From NCBI GenBank assembly GCA_005281725.1, contig SSBO01000012.1, positions 5,533,564 to 5,597,563 on the forward strand: DNA of 64,000 nucleotides, written 5' to 3'. A program made the position numbers and the translations under genes. Below the pieces are notes generated by a model. The model had not been told where the DNA came from, made no database searches, and worked only from the letters and a program-made list of their open reading frames with translations. This stretch comes from Wuchereria bancrofti. Lineage: Eukaryota > Nematoda > Chromadorea > Rhabditida > Onchocercidae. Positions 28,989 to 42,248 of the stretch are shown here, piece after piece; position 1 is the stretch's first letter, and the number at the start of each line of letters is the position of its first letter.

Positions 28989-31041
28989 ATCTTCCTGGGA
29001 AAATTTTATTAATATTAACGGCTCCTAGGGGGAATTTTTAAAAATAGTTTTGTACGTATCTTAACATGAATACATGGTGAAAATCATCCTGAAAGGTGTC
29101 TTGATGTATCTGAAAATTTATAGACCCTTATTATGTGTAAAACGAACATTTCATATAGTTCATTAGTAATCCTGACACGTTAAAATCCAATCCTCTGACT
29201 GCTGGCTACTTATGACATCTCATAAATTTTGTATATTCCTTTAAGTCTTTACGTGGTTCATAAGTGTCTGTTATACTTTCCCTTACTGAAGTTCTAGAGC
29301 CGCTGTATTTCAACCACTTATCGAAATTTAACATGATCGCTTCGTTTCCTTAATGTTCTCTCAGTTGTATGATTGGACATGTTTATCTTAATTTCATATT
29401 TCTGAAGTTTGCATGCTTACTCTAATTCCATTAATGAAAATATATTTTGTTGTCCCATCCCGTACTCTTCATAATCTTCATTGCAAAACTTGACGTAGCA
29501 GTCTTTAGAAGCTCTCAAAATCCTGATACAGTCTGTGCTCAGTTTTTTTGATAGTGGGAAATAGAATTCTTTCACGCACTTGAATGGCTTATCATCAGTT
29601 AATCAGTTTATTCAAAACTTTGGTATGAATGAGATACAAGGGTTCAATTATAAATAGTACTTTATTTGAAAGGCGTTATCTCATGAAATTCGACCGTCAT
29701 GCTTCCTCTCATTAGCGTTCCGATTACCCTGCATACACGACCACAATGTTTATTGGATAATTTGTTCGACAAATCTCCATAGGATTATGGCTTAAGCCAG
29801 TAGCAGTAGTTTGAGTAATAAAGATAACAGCATCGCTTGAGTAGTTCAGTAAAGTAATTTAGCTACAATTGCGTTCCATTATTTGCCGTTGTGTCCAAGA
29901 AAAGTATATACACTTTATAATGGCAGTGTACTCTCTGTATTTTGATGTGACTTTGTTTGGAATCTTTGTCTAACAATATGTCTGGCGTTGTTAATGAAAA
30001 CATTGGAAAGAGTGGAAAGGCCTGTAAGCTATCGAAGGTTAATGGTTAATTCAAGGCTAATTCAGAGTTTGTCGTGCAATTTAAGATCTCAAAAATTATT
30101 CTGAGAAGTTGTGATAACCGGGAATGAACATGGAGCAATGAATCATAAGTGGTGCTTCAATTTACAAGGCTCTCTAAGTGCATAACTTTGTTGCCTGTTG
30201 TGCACCGTCGTCCACTACACTAATTACAGCATAATTTAAATAAAGGATTCCGAAAAATTCGAGAAATTACTTCCTTGTTTCCTACTCCGTAGTCTACTTT
30301 AAAGGTAGCACATATCCACAAGATGAAGGATTTTATTTGAACGACAGTTCATGAACTCTGTTTCTCAATATTAAAGATCGAAAGTCGAGAAATGTAGGTT
30401 AACATCACTGACTTCATGATACAACTTTTGGACTGCAAAGCTTCACGATTTAAGAACTTATGAAATACGACCTCAAGTAACAGCCAACCAGTCATTTTGG
30501 CAGAGCTGCGTTAAGAAGTATAGCAATGTACAACTCATAAATGATAGATAAGTTCTTCCCTACAAGCATTTTAGTAAAAAGAATTAAAAATGGTTAAAAA
30601 ACCACCGATGACGACATTGTCCACCGGCACAAATAAACTGATCTCGATGAAAATGAACATTGTTCGTTCATCACTTTATTTTCAAGGATTACTTATAACT
30701 CTTTCTTTGAAGGAGTTATCCTTTGCAAAACTCCGTAATGAACATTTTCCGATTTTTACATAGAATAATTCAAAATACTTGCAGACTTGGGCGCTTTGCT
30801 GTAACACTTAACAGATGTCACAACATATTTGCATTGCAGAAAGACTACGTCCAAAATGTTTATGATACTGCCAAAATAATCGGCACCTGTATCCCACCTG
30901 TTCTCATAGAACGTTCATCTGTACATTCAAAATTACAATAAAATATAACAAATATTGAATCATTCCTAAACAACAAAGGAAGCACTTTGTGGCATGTAGA
31001 GCTTCTGAAACTTCAGAAAGTATTTAGAACTTCAAAATCTA
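28989..31041. other. Intergenic
   Basis: No supported gene. Short open frames near 30723-30941 (+) and on the opposite strand near 30835-30900 have mildly protein-like composition but no consistent splice pattern. Confidence 0.35.
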
Positions 31042-34000
31042 TTAAGAATCATTTTTCTTTTTTGAAGCGTTTGATAGCGTTAACATTTCTTCGTTTGCTG
31101 GACAGAAATCATCTTCAATTTCTTCAATTGTTTCTGGTAATGGTTTACCCATTGTTTCTGGTACACAAATTATTACAATTAAACCGGCTATTAGTGAAAG
31201 ACTACCAAACGGAACGATCATGGCCCATGTTCCAAACTGCTCCACCTGTAAAAAGGAAAAAGTTTCTAGAATATTGAAAACGGGCGTCATTTAACTTCTA
31301 GTGTTGCTTTTCAGTGTTGCGCTTCGTGAGCACACTACCCTTATAAATGAAAGAGGAAAAAAATTTTCTGGCACTCAGTGAAATATTTTCTTTAAATGGT
31401 AGTACATGGGAAGCAAAGCACCGCTACAGTTCCAGTGATTTAGCCAATAAACGGGATTCTGCAGCTTCTATATCAACGTGAGTACAAAGTGGACCAAATG
31501 AAGAGTGAATTTTGTAGAAAACATACAATCCACATCACAATATAGCAAGACAGGTTGGCACCAACACGAGCAATCATCGAACAGCATCCCATAGCCGAAT
31601 TACGAATCACTGTAGGATATAATTCCGGAGTAACAGTATAAATTACTGCATAACAGCTAGTTATAGAAGCTTTTGCAATTAAAAACTGTAGGACACTAAT
31701 AATCCAATGCACTGAAATGATTCCTAACATCAACGTATTATACTAATCTGAGATGAATAAAAAAGGTGTGGCAAGTAACACTGTGATTTTACGAGGAGCT
31801 GTTACAACGTAGAGATTGCTATGCTGCGGATGCAGCATAAATGTTGCAACGGACGGCTAAATATTCATAATAATCCATTATATGAATAGTCGAATTTGAT
31901 AACCGTAATGCTGTAATCAATGTAATCAAAATCTGATAAGTAGGTATTGAAAACTGAAGAAATCTGATGTTTTTTTAGAAACTGTACCTTCTGAAGGGAG
32001 AAGGAGGTTAGAAAGCATGCATAACGCAGCAAGAAAGTATCCTCCGGCAAAAAATGGCTTTCGGCCTATTCTGTCGATAAATGCAAACAGCAACAAAAGA
32101 GCTGGTATTTCGGCTACACCACCGCTAATAAATGTTCCGTAGAAATCACCACCAAGAAAATCAGTTTTCATAGAAACACCATAATAAATCATCGACACAA
32201 CCTATGAAATATTAAACAAGTAAAAAGAAAGTTGTTCACACACTGTCCTAATCAGTTTTTCAAATTGAGCAACTTGGGGGAAAACTGGAAAACAGTCTAT
32301 TAAATAGTTATGAAAATTTCTAGAACTAAATCTCACTGGCCATAAGAAAAGACATGCAAATGTACGCAATCGTATGCGCGGTGTCCGAACAAGATCAAAA
32401 TAGTTATATTTTCTTTGCGGACAACGGTTCTGTGCGGTCTTTTCCGGGAAATCGATTTGATCCCACCACTTCTCTGGTAAGCGCGCACCATTGATTTTTG
32501 CCGCACGTTGCAAGATTTTATCGGCTTCTTCATACTTATGCTGTGTTACAAGCCATCGTGCGCTTTCAGGAACAATCCTAAATTTATGAAAAAAAAAATA
32601 TATATATATAGCTTCTTTTCAAAGGTAAAGAATTTTTTTGGATGTCTCAGCTCCTTTTGCGTTTGGGTCAACGTACGCCCGTATGGGTACGTGTTGTGGT
32701 AAAGTAGTTTAGTTTGGTTTCCTTCACGGGAGATTGGATGGCAGAAGTGTAGCTACATTGAGGTATATATATATAATCCCCAATCGGAAGGAGTAACGGA
32801 AGAAGAAATAATTAAATGGAATCTATATTATGAAGGAGTATGGAAATCTAGAAGTCGTCTAGAAAACTCAGAATTAAACGAACAAGGTTTACATCCCACA
32901 TACCTTCCTAGACCTAATCGTATAACGCGAATTATATATATAAAGCCATAACTGCAACCTTCTATTCTCTACCTTTGTATTTCTACAAAGAGTTTTTGAG
33001 ATATACATTCTATACTCACCACCAATAACACATAAATATCAGTGCAGGCAATGAAATGACGAGCTGCAGATATCGATAATCACGAATGAAATATGCAAGA
33101 CATCCCAGAAAAATTTGACCAAATGAAAAAAATATCCCTGATATTACTGAAGCAACTTTTCTTTTCGAAGGACCAACCAATTCCATACCTATAACAAGTA
33201 ACGCTACCGAAAACGGGGGATGTAACGTAACATATGAATGACATAACATACCAATTACAACAGCAATAACGAAAATCCCAGGATGTGCAAATCCGACAAA
33301 AGCCCGTAATAAAGCAAATGCTGTCCAATATGGTACTACTGCCATTAAAACACCAGATAATATTAGCATGATTATCGCGATAAAGAATACTTTCTTACGG
33401 CCAATCCTACAAAATAGTTTTTCGTTAGTTTCTAATTTTCAATAACAATGATGTTTGATGAAGAATGATACGGTAAATTGCGAAAGGCCACGTATTGAAA
33501 GTGAAAAATACCTATCACCCAGGAAACCAAATACAAGCGAACCACCCATCTGTCCAATATAGTATGTTGATTGAATAAACGCTTTCAACACTGACCATTC
33601 GCATACAATATGCCACTGAAATATTTTTCTCAGGACTTTAAAATCTTACTAGTATATTTGGGTAAATTATTTTTATCCAGAGCGTTAAAACAGAGACATT
33701 AAAAATCATTCACCACATTGCAGTATGGCGGTGACAATCCTTAAGTCCGACAAAAAAAAAAAAAAAAATAAGCATCTCGAATAACCGGCAGTCTAATTTG
33801 TGGATGAGGTGAATGGAATAACCGGATATCTCTGATGACTTTTCTTCAGCAAAACCTCCGAAGCACGTACTGAAGACAACAGCCGGGGGCAGGTTACATT
33901 GAACGGTTAGACAGTGGCCATTCTTTGAGATCCAAGTGAGGATATATTATTTCTTCATTTCAATCAAACATTTTACGGATGATTTATAAAAGACATTAGC

Positions 34001-35503
34001 TAAATCACCACACTTTAAATGCAAAAAGTTCAACACACTTTGACTTTGCAAACTGAAATCATGATTTTATTCTCTGTAGAATTCATCATGTATCCACAAA
34101 AAAAGTCTCACTCGATTAATGGCCGAGTACTTGATTTCCGACAAATCATAAATATATCCAAACCGACACGTCGATTCATTACGTAACTGGCATTCTCGAT
34201 ATCTGCACCGTTCTGTTTTCTCCGTACAGTTTGCTGTCGCTATAAGCATACCACTTTGTGTCCAATAGTTTGCATCCAATGTTTCATTTGGCAAACGACA
34301 TCTTAAAAAATATTGAAAAATTGAAGAATTAATAGGCCAACCTAATCCGCCATTTCGCTACACCAAACGGATTTCATTGAAAGTCCGAAATTACTGGCAT
34401 ATTTTATTATATTACTCTCTATACAAATGCAACACAGTAGAAATTAGATATCAAAACAAGTTTTATTCCGTGAATTTTCATTTAGTTCGCCGTTTCCATC
34501 ATGGTCTGATGAAGTAGTAAACAAGATATTATTAGTGATGGAACACTATTTTACACGTCTGCGACATACCAAATGCTAGTACTTCAAAAAACTTTAATTA
34601 TTCAAGTTCGCAAATATTTTTCTATAAATACGATGACATCCTGATGCAATCCCGGTATACTAATTTTTGATTAACACTGTTGTGTTACAACGCTAAGGTC
34701 ACTCAGATTTTCAGTGCTATGACATCACAGTTAGTCAGACGTAATGTCAATCATCCAGACGTATTTCAAGATCATCTGCACCGTAACACGTGCCATCTTC
34801 GAGACTTCGAGAATCATGAATACTACATAAAGCACTGCGAATGCAGAAAGTCACTGGCAAGTTACAAGCGGACCAAAATTTCTGAACATAATTACAGCTA
34901 TTAATGCGGATTTTCCTTAACTATCCTCAAAATTCACTCATGCGAAGCCTTAGTGAAACCAAATCATCCTCTTATCAATCCAACACCAACAAGTTTAACC
35001 CCAATTGTTAGCCATGTGAATCATTCTTTTTTCACTTTCGAAATTCCCACACCCATTCAAAACATGTCAGATTTTTTCTGGTCTCAAGAGCGATTTTGTT
35101 TAAATTTTAGCATTTACTTAGTAAATGCCTGAAACCTCGCCCAGCGACGACAGGTTTCTCGAGAACTGTAAAGCAAATTAATTTTGTATCACTAAAAAAA
35201 TGGAAAATATGTCGTTACGCAGCTTTTCAAGCGCAACAGTGAATTCATGTATTGATTTTGCCTTTTCAAATTCAACTGTGCATTTTCTGGAAGCCTACTT
35301 TTGAGGAAGCTTTCACAGTACAAGATTTTTAGCAAAAGTTTTCAAGAAAATACAAACCTATGCGGAACAGAGGCAGCGCTGAATGTCCATGACAGTGCAT
35401 GCATGGAAACGAATACGATTGGCAAGCATACCAATATAAATTGTATCTTTTGATAACGACCAAATTCACCCAGGTTGGTGAACAGCAATTCATCGAATTT
35501 CAT
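31042..35503 (-). CDS. SLC22/OCT-type major facilitator transporter
   Basis: Polytopic plasma-membrane transporter of the organic cation/anion (SLC22) family. Exons: 35503-35358, 34301-34112, 33615-33512, 33406-33252, 33188-33020, 32577-32337, 32201-31988, 31711-31527 and 31245-31042, 1608 bases or 535 residues, normal for the family. The ATG at 35503 (MKFDELLFTNLGEFGRYQ) has an in-frame stop upstream. Large cysteine-rich extracellular loop after TM1 (CRLPNETLDANYWTQSG, ERCRYRECQLRNESTC). Family signatures: GQMGGSLVFGFLGDR-IGRKK, LVGPSKRKVA, WIVPESARWLVTQHKYEEA, and in the second half FIDRIGRKP, YAVIYTVTPELYPTVIRNSA and a C-terminal VPETMGKPLPETIEEIE. The intron at 33189-33251 is only 63 bp. 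Substrate cannot be told from sequence; C. elegans OCT-1-like proteins are the nearest remembered relatives. Confidence 0.88.
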
Positions 35504-35848
35504 TTCAAAGTGAACCTAAAATTCAAGTCTGTAAAAGAATCTGTTCATAGTGATGACACCTCACATGCAACGCCATGTACACAAGTTACATAAAAATCCA
35601 ATCCATAAACAACAATGCAGATTTATCTATAAATGGATAAAGGAAATATTTCAGGCATCAGTTCTCCAAAGACGGCAGTGAGTGAGACAGAAGTCGGAAA
35701 AAAAAAATATGCACAACAGAGTTATAACCATGGATAACATTCTCTCCGCACACTTTCTGAGAAGGGGAAAACTGTAGCCCAGTGCCTAGCCATCTACAGG
35801 AGTACACCCTTTGGTAGCGGGGTAAGCCGGACATAGTACGAAGAATAC

Positions 35849-36000
35849 CTGACTCGGCTATCCTTCATGACAATTTTTTCGTTGTTGTAAGGCAGAAATA
35901 AAGCACGATGATAGTGCCCATCGATAAGGACATAAGGCATACTTGCAAACCTTTCACATGCTTCTTCGCTTCGCGTCTCGAAGCCTCCCGTATTGATCAA
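35849..36000 (-). CDS. Orphan exon candidate
   Basis: A 152-base open block with AG acceptor (AAAATATAG) and donor (CAG|GTATTC). The coding-like translation includes EEACERFASMPYVLIDGHYH and ends MKDSRVR. It lies just upstream of the transporter start on the same strand but cannot join it in frame, because a stop precedes that ATG. Protein family not recognised; partner exons not found. Confidence 0.3.
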
Positions 36001-37296
36001 CTATATTTTTTTGCTAAACAAAACAAACATCATCGTACATAAAATGTATTGCATGGAACAAAGGATTTGGTGCTGAATTAGCACGAAGTAAATTGCAAGA
36101 AGCGTTTGATGGGAAGGAAATCAATGCTGCATGCTGCATAGTTAAGATGAACTATGGACGATTTATAGGGCTATTGACGGGTCATGGTCACTCAGTTATT
36201 CATTACTATGTCATCTATGATATCTCTCTTATACTATCAGTCCCTTTCTAACCTCTGTCCCATCAGTGTTATCGATTAATTGCTACACTAATAATTGCCA
36301 TCCACAAACTTTGGACAATACCATTCCCTCGTTTGTGAGCACAAATAGTCGAAATGAATTTCTTTAGAGCTCTTCTCTACATACGTCTTGCAGTATTTTG
36401 GTAGACCCGAGTAATAAAAAATAAGACACATCGATTATTTCTACAGTATGTCACTAAACTGTTAAACCGTTCTTACTGCGCAAAATATTCATTACAGCTG
36501 CTTACAAATCATTTTGTTGTTGGCTTATGAAATGATATACTGAGTATTGCTGAATGGTAAACCCAAGTAATTTTGACTGATCGCTAAATAACTGATCCGA
36601 AAAAGCACATAAATTCACCTTTTCACTATTATCCATCTTGAATCTAAAGAGGAGTACAATTATGCAGAATCTCATTTATTCAATAAAAATTGACGAAAAA
36701 GAGAAATGTGATTTTAGATGGAACAAGGAGGAAGCGTACTAATCACCTGAAACTATATAAAGTTATGTTTATAATAATATGATACTCCCACTTGGTTCCT
36801 ATGTAAGAAGTGCTGTTGGTCCGACAAAAATGCTAAACATACTTCCTATTAAGTGGAAATATCACATGTTGCATCCTCTCCGACTTCCATCGGAAGTAGA
36901 CAAACCTTTTGTTGCATGCCACCTTTGTTAACTGTGTTTCCTGTAAAGTTCCCTTTCCACTTCCACCGATTCATGCTAACAGATAGAGACCGCTAACCAA
37001 ACCAATACACTGATAATTGATTCGTCTAGGGTTACGAAGTCACCAAAAATGTCAGGGAGTTCTGCTGATACCAATGAATCAAATAAATCATAAACAAGTG
37101 ACTATTATCATAATGACACAGCAACAGGTGAACAAATGGATGGATGCAGACTAGAAATCACTTCCAATAGCGCCAGTACCAATGATTTGATGTAATCAAC
37201 TAGCGGTCATCTATCAACTAGCGCTGCTGAGTTATCGAGAAGTTATTGAAAATTCAATAATTCTGCCTTGCTTTGTATTTTAAGGAAATTTGAAAG
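36001..37296. other. Region without a supported gene
   Basis: Mostly featureless. Possible start exons of the plus-strand gene that follows occur near 37049-37090 (MSGSSADTNESNKS) and 37155-37192 (ITSNSASTNDLM), but neither has a clear donor and both are left out of the model. Confidence 0.3.
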
Positions 37297-38386
37297 GCTG
37301 AAATAAGCGTCACTGATTTTAAAAGGGCAAATAACAGATTTCGCACTAAAGAAAAAAATTTGACTCTTCAAGAATTGGAAGATATTCGACCTTTAGAGTT
37401 TGCCCATATTCAAAATAAAAAAATACATGCTGATATTCCAAGAGCAAATAAAGAAATGAAAACAGTTTGAAATTAACATTACATTTTTACAACTCATGTT
37501 TTCTGGAGCAGATAATTGTGAACTAAATGTCATGAATAATCTCTTATATGTCCCAGTAGAGTAGTGTAATCCTGAAACCATTAGAATCATGATTCATGAC
37601 TTTTTGAATAATACCATTTCGAAACATTTATAGTAATGAATGTTACTAATGTCCACTATACGAAATAACAAAAGAATTGTACACATTTCCGAATAGATTC
37701 ATTCCTAGAACCGTTTTTTTACAAGATCATGTTCACAAGACTTCAAAAAAGTACAGCTAAATTCAACTGACAAAACATGAGGAGTTAAATATGAACAAAA
37801 TCAGCACCGCTGAGTTACAACGGTTTCAGTGGATACTTCTCAGAAATAAAACCTGAATATGATATACCACGGAAAATACCGTTAGGATGGTGAAGTTTGT
37901 GATCACCACCTTTAAAAAGTAATTTCATTTATGTGATGAATATGGATATTTAGTAAAGCATTTGCCACTGCTGACTTAAATTCTTCAGTCATTAAAGCTT
38001 AACTTAAATGGCCCCAGCGTATAATATAAAAAAAAACAGAAATCCTTCCCCGTTGCAAAAAAATGATACCTGCTGAACGCCTTTCCAAATATTATAACTG
38101 TATAGTTTCTGACAATAGTTATTTAAGATCAACAAACAGGAAAATAAAATACTGAATGGTCAATATTTCTATGTATTTATTTTACAGTGATGACTCTATC
38201 AGTCAAAGTAATCAGTATCACGCACACGGAGTGGTTCTAGGGAAAGTCCCTAGAATTGTGAACTGTAATGATCTGTCGGACTATTGCTCAGAGATCAAGA
38301 TAAAGCGGCTGATAATTGCTGCAGAAAAATGTAGTGTTCACTGGGAAATCCAGCTGAAGAATTCGCATCTAGAACAATTCTGGTGA
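37297..38386 (+). CDS. Unrecognised multi-exon gene, incomplete model
   Basis: Three protein-like blocks on the plus strand. (1) 37297-37464, 56 codons, AEISVTDFKRANNRFRTKEK ... IPRANKEMKT, between an AG and a GTTTGA donor. (2) About 37805-37889, SYNGFSGYFSEIKPEYDIPR then KIPLG, ending in phase 2 at GGATG|GTGAAG. (3) 38188-38386 after TTTTACAG, starting in the matching phase, SISQSNQYHAHGVVLGKVPR ... NSHLEQFW, stop TGA. Blocks 2 and 3 join in frame; the join of 1 to 2 needs at least one unseen exon. The gene is flanked by minus-strand genes on both sides. No domain is recognised, and the start is unknown. Confidence 0.42.
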
Positions 38387-38974
38387 AAACGAGAAAGTAA
38401 AAAAAAAAAAACGAACTGTAAGAACTGATTATATTGAATAAAAAAAGAATTGCGACTGTAGCAAATATAGGTATTCTGTTTCGAAAAACGCGGTAAAGTC
38501 GATAGGAGATAAGGAAAATGAGCGAAAAGTTGAAAATAAACCGGATAATTGCAGTATACACAAACATTACACAAAGTAAAAGCGTTTTTTTTTGGTGTGA
38601 TATTCAAATTTCCGAAATAATGTTCCGTAGCATTTAAAACAGTTTGGATTGTCGGATGGAAACTACATATCTTTAATGATTTCACATGACTTCACTTAGA
38701 TAAGATCGACTTGAGATCATATGGTCAAATCGACTTGATAATAACACTGATAATGTCTCTTTTTTTTTGAAGACGAAGAAGACACTCTGTACAAAATTGC
38801 CAAACAAGACTCAAGACTCTTTGGCTAATAAAGCTATCATTTTCCTCTCCCTCACTTGTTAAAAATTTCTAAGGTAGAAAGAAACCAAATACGTGAGACT
38901 TCGACCACAGACCACAGTTTAGAAGTGCAAGTTCCGATGACAAGTTCATTCACTTTTGGGAATTAAACAAACGA

Positions 38975-39046
38975 GTTTAAATTGAATTTATTATTCACCA
39001 GTTCCAGTTGGGTTTAAATTGAATTTGTTATTCACCAGTTCCAGTT
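38975..39046. repeat. Tandem duplication of a 35-base unit
   Basis: Units at 38975-39009 and 39012-39046 share gtttaaattgaattt, one variable base (a or g), then attattcaccagttccagtt or its g variant. They differ by a single substitution, with 2 bases between. Noncoding region between the plus-strand gene and daf-10. Confidence 0.9.
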
Positions 39047-39362
39047 TGCATTGCAAAGTCGCGCGGTCTAAATAACTAATGGCCAGATCAAGAGAACTTC
39101 TAAGCTACAAATATTTTATTGATATTACAGAACATACCTTTTTTTAAGATAATATAGAATGACTTTGATCTATATTTGCGAATAGGATAATCGGACGACG
39201 AACTTGAGATGCAAACAGTATTCTTGATAGATATGGATTTTTTTGTTATGCAATATGAACTGCACTAGAACATATTATTGTGCCGCCGGTCTGTCCACTT
39301 TTTCGTTCTGGTTGTAATTTAGAATACATAATGTAAAATAAAACTTCTAGAAGAGTATGAAG

Positions 39363-39389
39363 ATATATATATATATATATATATATATA
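39363..39389. repeat. (AT)n microsatellite
   Basis: Pure AT dinucleotide run in the intergenic region 38387-40236, which otherwise shows no supported gene. Confidence 0.9.
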
Positions 39390-40236
39390 ATACATAAGGC
39401 GTTGATATACTTAAGAGGTTGAAAATGTTAATTCCATAATAAATTATTTCTTACTGTATATTGTTAAATTCGAAAAGATACTTCTGTGAGCAGATCTTTG
39501 GTGGGAACAAAAACATTTTGTAAGAAATCTGCTTAAATATAAAATGGAGAAATGAACAGTTTTGAAAAAATAAAAATCAAGTGGACTAGTCATTGTCTAT
39601 TTTATTCTTTCAACTAGACATAAAAAAACTGAGCCTGGAAACCATCACCAGCCTGAAATTATATTCTATGAAATTCAGTTAGTTCTATAAGTTTAAATTG
39701 ATCTGATGGCTGACATTAACCGCTGAATTTGGGCACCTTTCATAATGTTATTGGTTAACACAATCATGAAGAACGAAGAAATGGGTAATGAATGAACAGA
39801 TACTCTCATCGTTAAAATAAATCCGAACTCAAGGCTTACTTAAGAGCTTTCGGAGCATAATGTATTATATCGGAATCTCCGGCCTTAATATTGCGAATCT
39901 GTTTCTATTACGATTCTTAACCATTTACCATTTGATTTTTTTGACCACCACTTAGTAATGGTGGTTTATCCATATACTTTTCTTGTACAGCTCCAGTTTT
40001 AAATGAAAAGATTTACAGCGTGGTGAAGGAAGTAAAGTAATATGTGCTATACCCACAACTCTATTTCTTGGTGTTAAAGAGTTTGTTTAGCGATCACTTA
40101 ATTTGCTGTAATTACTATCCTTAAAAACAAAATATTGCAGATATGTGTCTTAAATAAAATTTGTTTGATAAGAAAAACTCTTTGACTCATATATTCTTTG
40201 AGCAGTATCATCTTTTATGACTAGTGTGAAATAGGT

Positions 40237-42217
40237 TTATTCCACATTGTTGTCGTCAATAAAGTTATAACTCGTTCTCTTTTGTGGAACCACATGACAG
40301 AAGGGGCACGCACCAGTTTTCAGGTATGCCATTTCGAAGTCGTCCGCATGAAACATCTGGAAAAAAAGAACCTAAAGCTATCACAATTCCAATATGGAAA
40401 AATATTTGTTTATCCCTAAAAGTATGATAAAGCCACCTAATTTTTCGGGAGAAAATCGATGTTTAAGGATATTCAACTAAATTTCGATGTTTGTTGTTTG
40501 CGAAAGTATCAGTTTTCTTTGTTTGCTATATGCGGTAATTTTAGATTAAATGTAGGTGGTAACATTTTGGAGATCATTTCTGTTGATAGGTATATGCATA
40601 ATAAAAGAACAAACACGGTAACAAGAAATAAAGATAAAAAGGTTAGAAACGAGTAAAAAAAAAATTATATATATATATATATATATATAGATGAATAAAA
40701 GAACAAACACGGTAACAAGAAGTGCACTGAGTTATTGAAATTTCTGGTATTATATTGTAATAAAAACGAGTAACAAATGGTGCCGGCCATTCAGCAATTA
40801 TAACCTGTTGCCTTTCCAATTTGAGCAAAGTTTCACGATCTGCCACAACTTTGCCAGTTTTTAGGTTCATCTGCATATATTTTTATTTCAACTGGTAGTG
40901 AAAAAAGTTACGTCGAAATAAAGCGCAAATATTGAAACTGCCCGCGAACTCGCAAAGCTAATCCTTTGCTGACTGTACAAAAAGTCAGACAAGACCGAGC
41001 ATAAGCCTCCCAAATGAGATTCACGATACCAGCCACCTGATCATTTATTTCAATCAATGCATGTTCAAATTAGAAAGATTTCTTTTTTGAACTGACCTGT
41101 TCCTGCAATGGATTTTTACTTTGACCAAGAGGAGGTTCAACGCTGATCAGCTGTCGAGCTTCTTCCAAATTTATATCATCGCTGACAAAAAATTCCACAA
41201 GGGGTAAAACCTCTGCAAAAATTATTTTTAATAAATATTGTCGATAAAAATTGATGGATATAGTTAACGATTTTGCACGATGCGACAAAAGATGAGTTAC
41301 TTATATACTTTGGAATTTCGCTAAGCTTGTAGAGTTCCATTTCTATCGTAGAGTTTCTTTCTGCATAGAAGATGTAGGGAAAACTTTCTATTACTTCAAG
41401 CGTTAATATAACATGAGATGTGAAGCAAAATCTTAAAGACTTCAAACTCTTTTGTTCACTTTTCCTCAAATTACGCCAGTGCCTAGGAGTATAGCGGATT
41501 ATCCTCAAATACTTACCAAATGATACAAACGATAAAATAAACGGAGTTTTGCAATGTATGCATTCATTTGTGCCAACAAGAGGATTAGAGATACCACATC
41601 TAAAAGAAATTTAGTTGATATTTCACAACCATTTTCGCGACTAATACACTCTAAAACTTGTTTAGTTGTACTTTTGAGAGTTGCTATTATATAGGTATAT
41701 GATTATATATAAGGTCAGTAATGCTATTGAACTTTTTCAGCACCCACCTATAGCACATTGGCAGCAATTCTTCTGCATCCGTAAAGGGTTTTGATCTGAT
41801 TATTAAAGCATCTGTTTCAATAAGCTTTTCAAAACGACGTGGAGTTTTTAAATAACTGAGCTGTTCTAAAGCATATCGTGCTAATTTGTAAGCACCCAAT
41901 ACCTGACTTTGCTTCATTAAAGTGTATAATATGTTCCTGGAAGTATTGTTTTATTCCGATGTTTATTGCGTCATTTAAATATTACTGCTAATGCATATAT
42001 AATTTAATGCAGTGTAGTACAGAAGTTCTATTATTTTTGCAGATTTCATAAGTAAACGGGTTAATAGCACACAGAATTATTTTTCGGAGCTTTTTTACAA
42101 CATATTTTCAATAAAGAAATAGAGAACAAAATTACCTGTGGAGCAAACATCGGTTCGACCATAAGTTAAAAACAGATGTTCAATAATGTTAAAGAACAGT
42201 ACAGCTGGAAAACTGTG

Positions 42218-42248
<31 letters not shown>

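Noticed and set aside
33016..33369. 117-codon uninterrupted transporter segment
   Set aside because: Reading through adds residues absent from the family; a 63-bp intron at 33189-33251 with GTATGT and TATAG restores the conserved VVIGMELVGPSKRK order.
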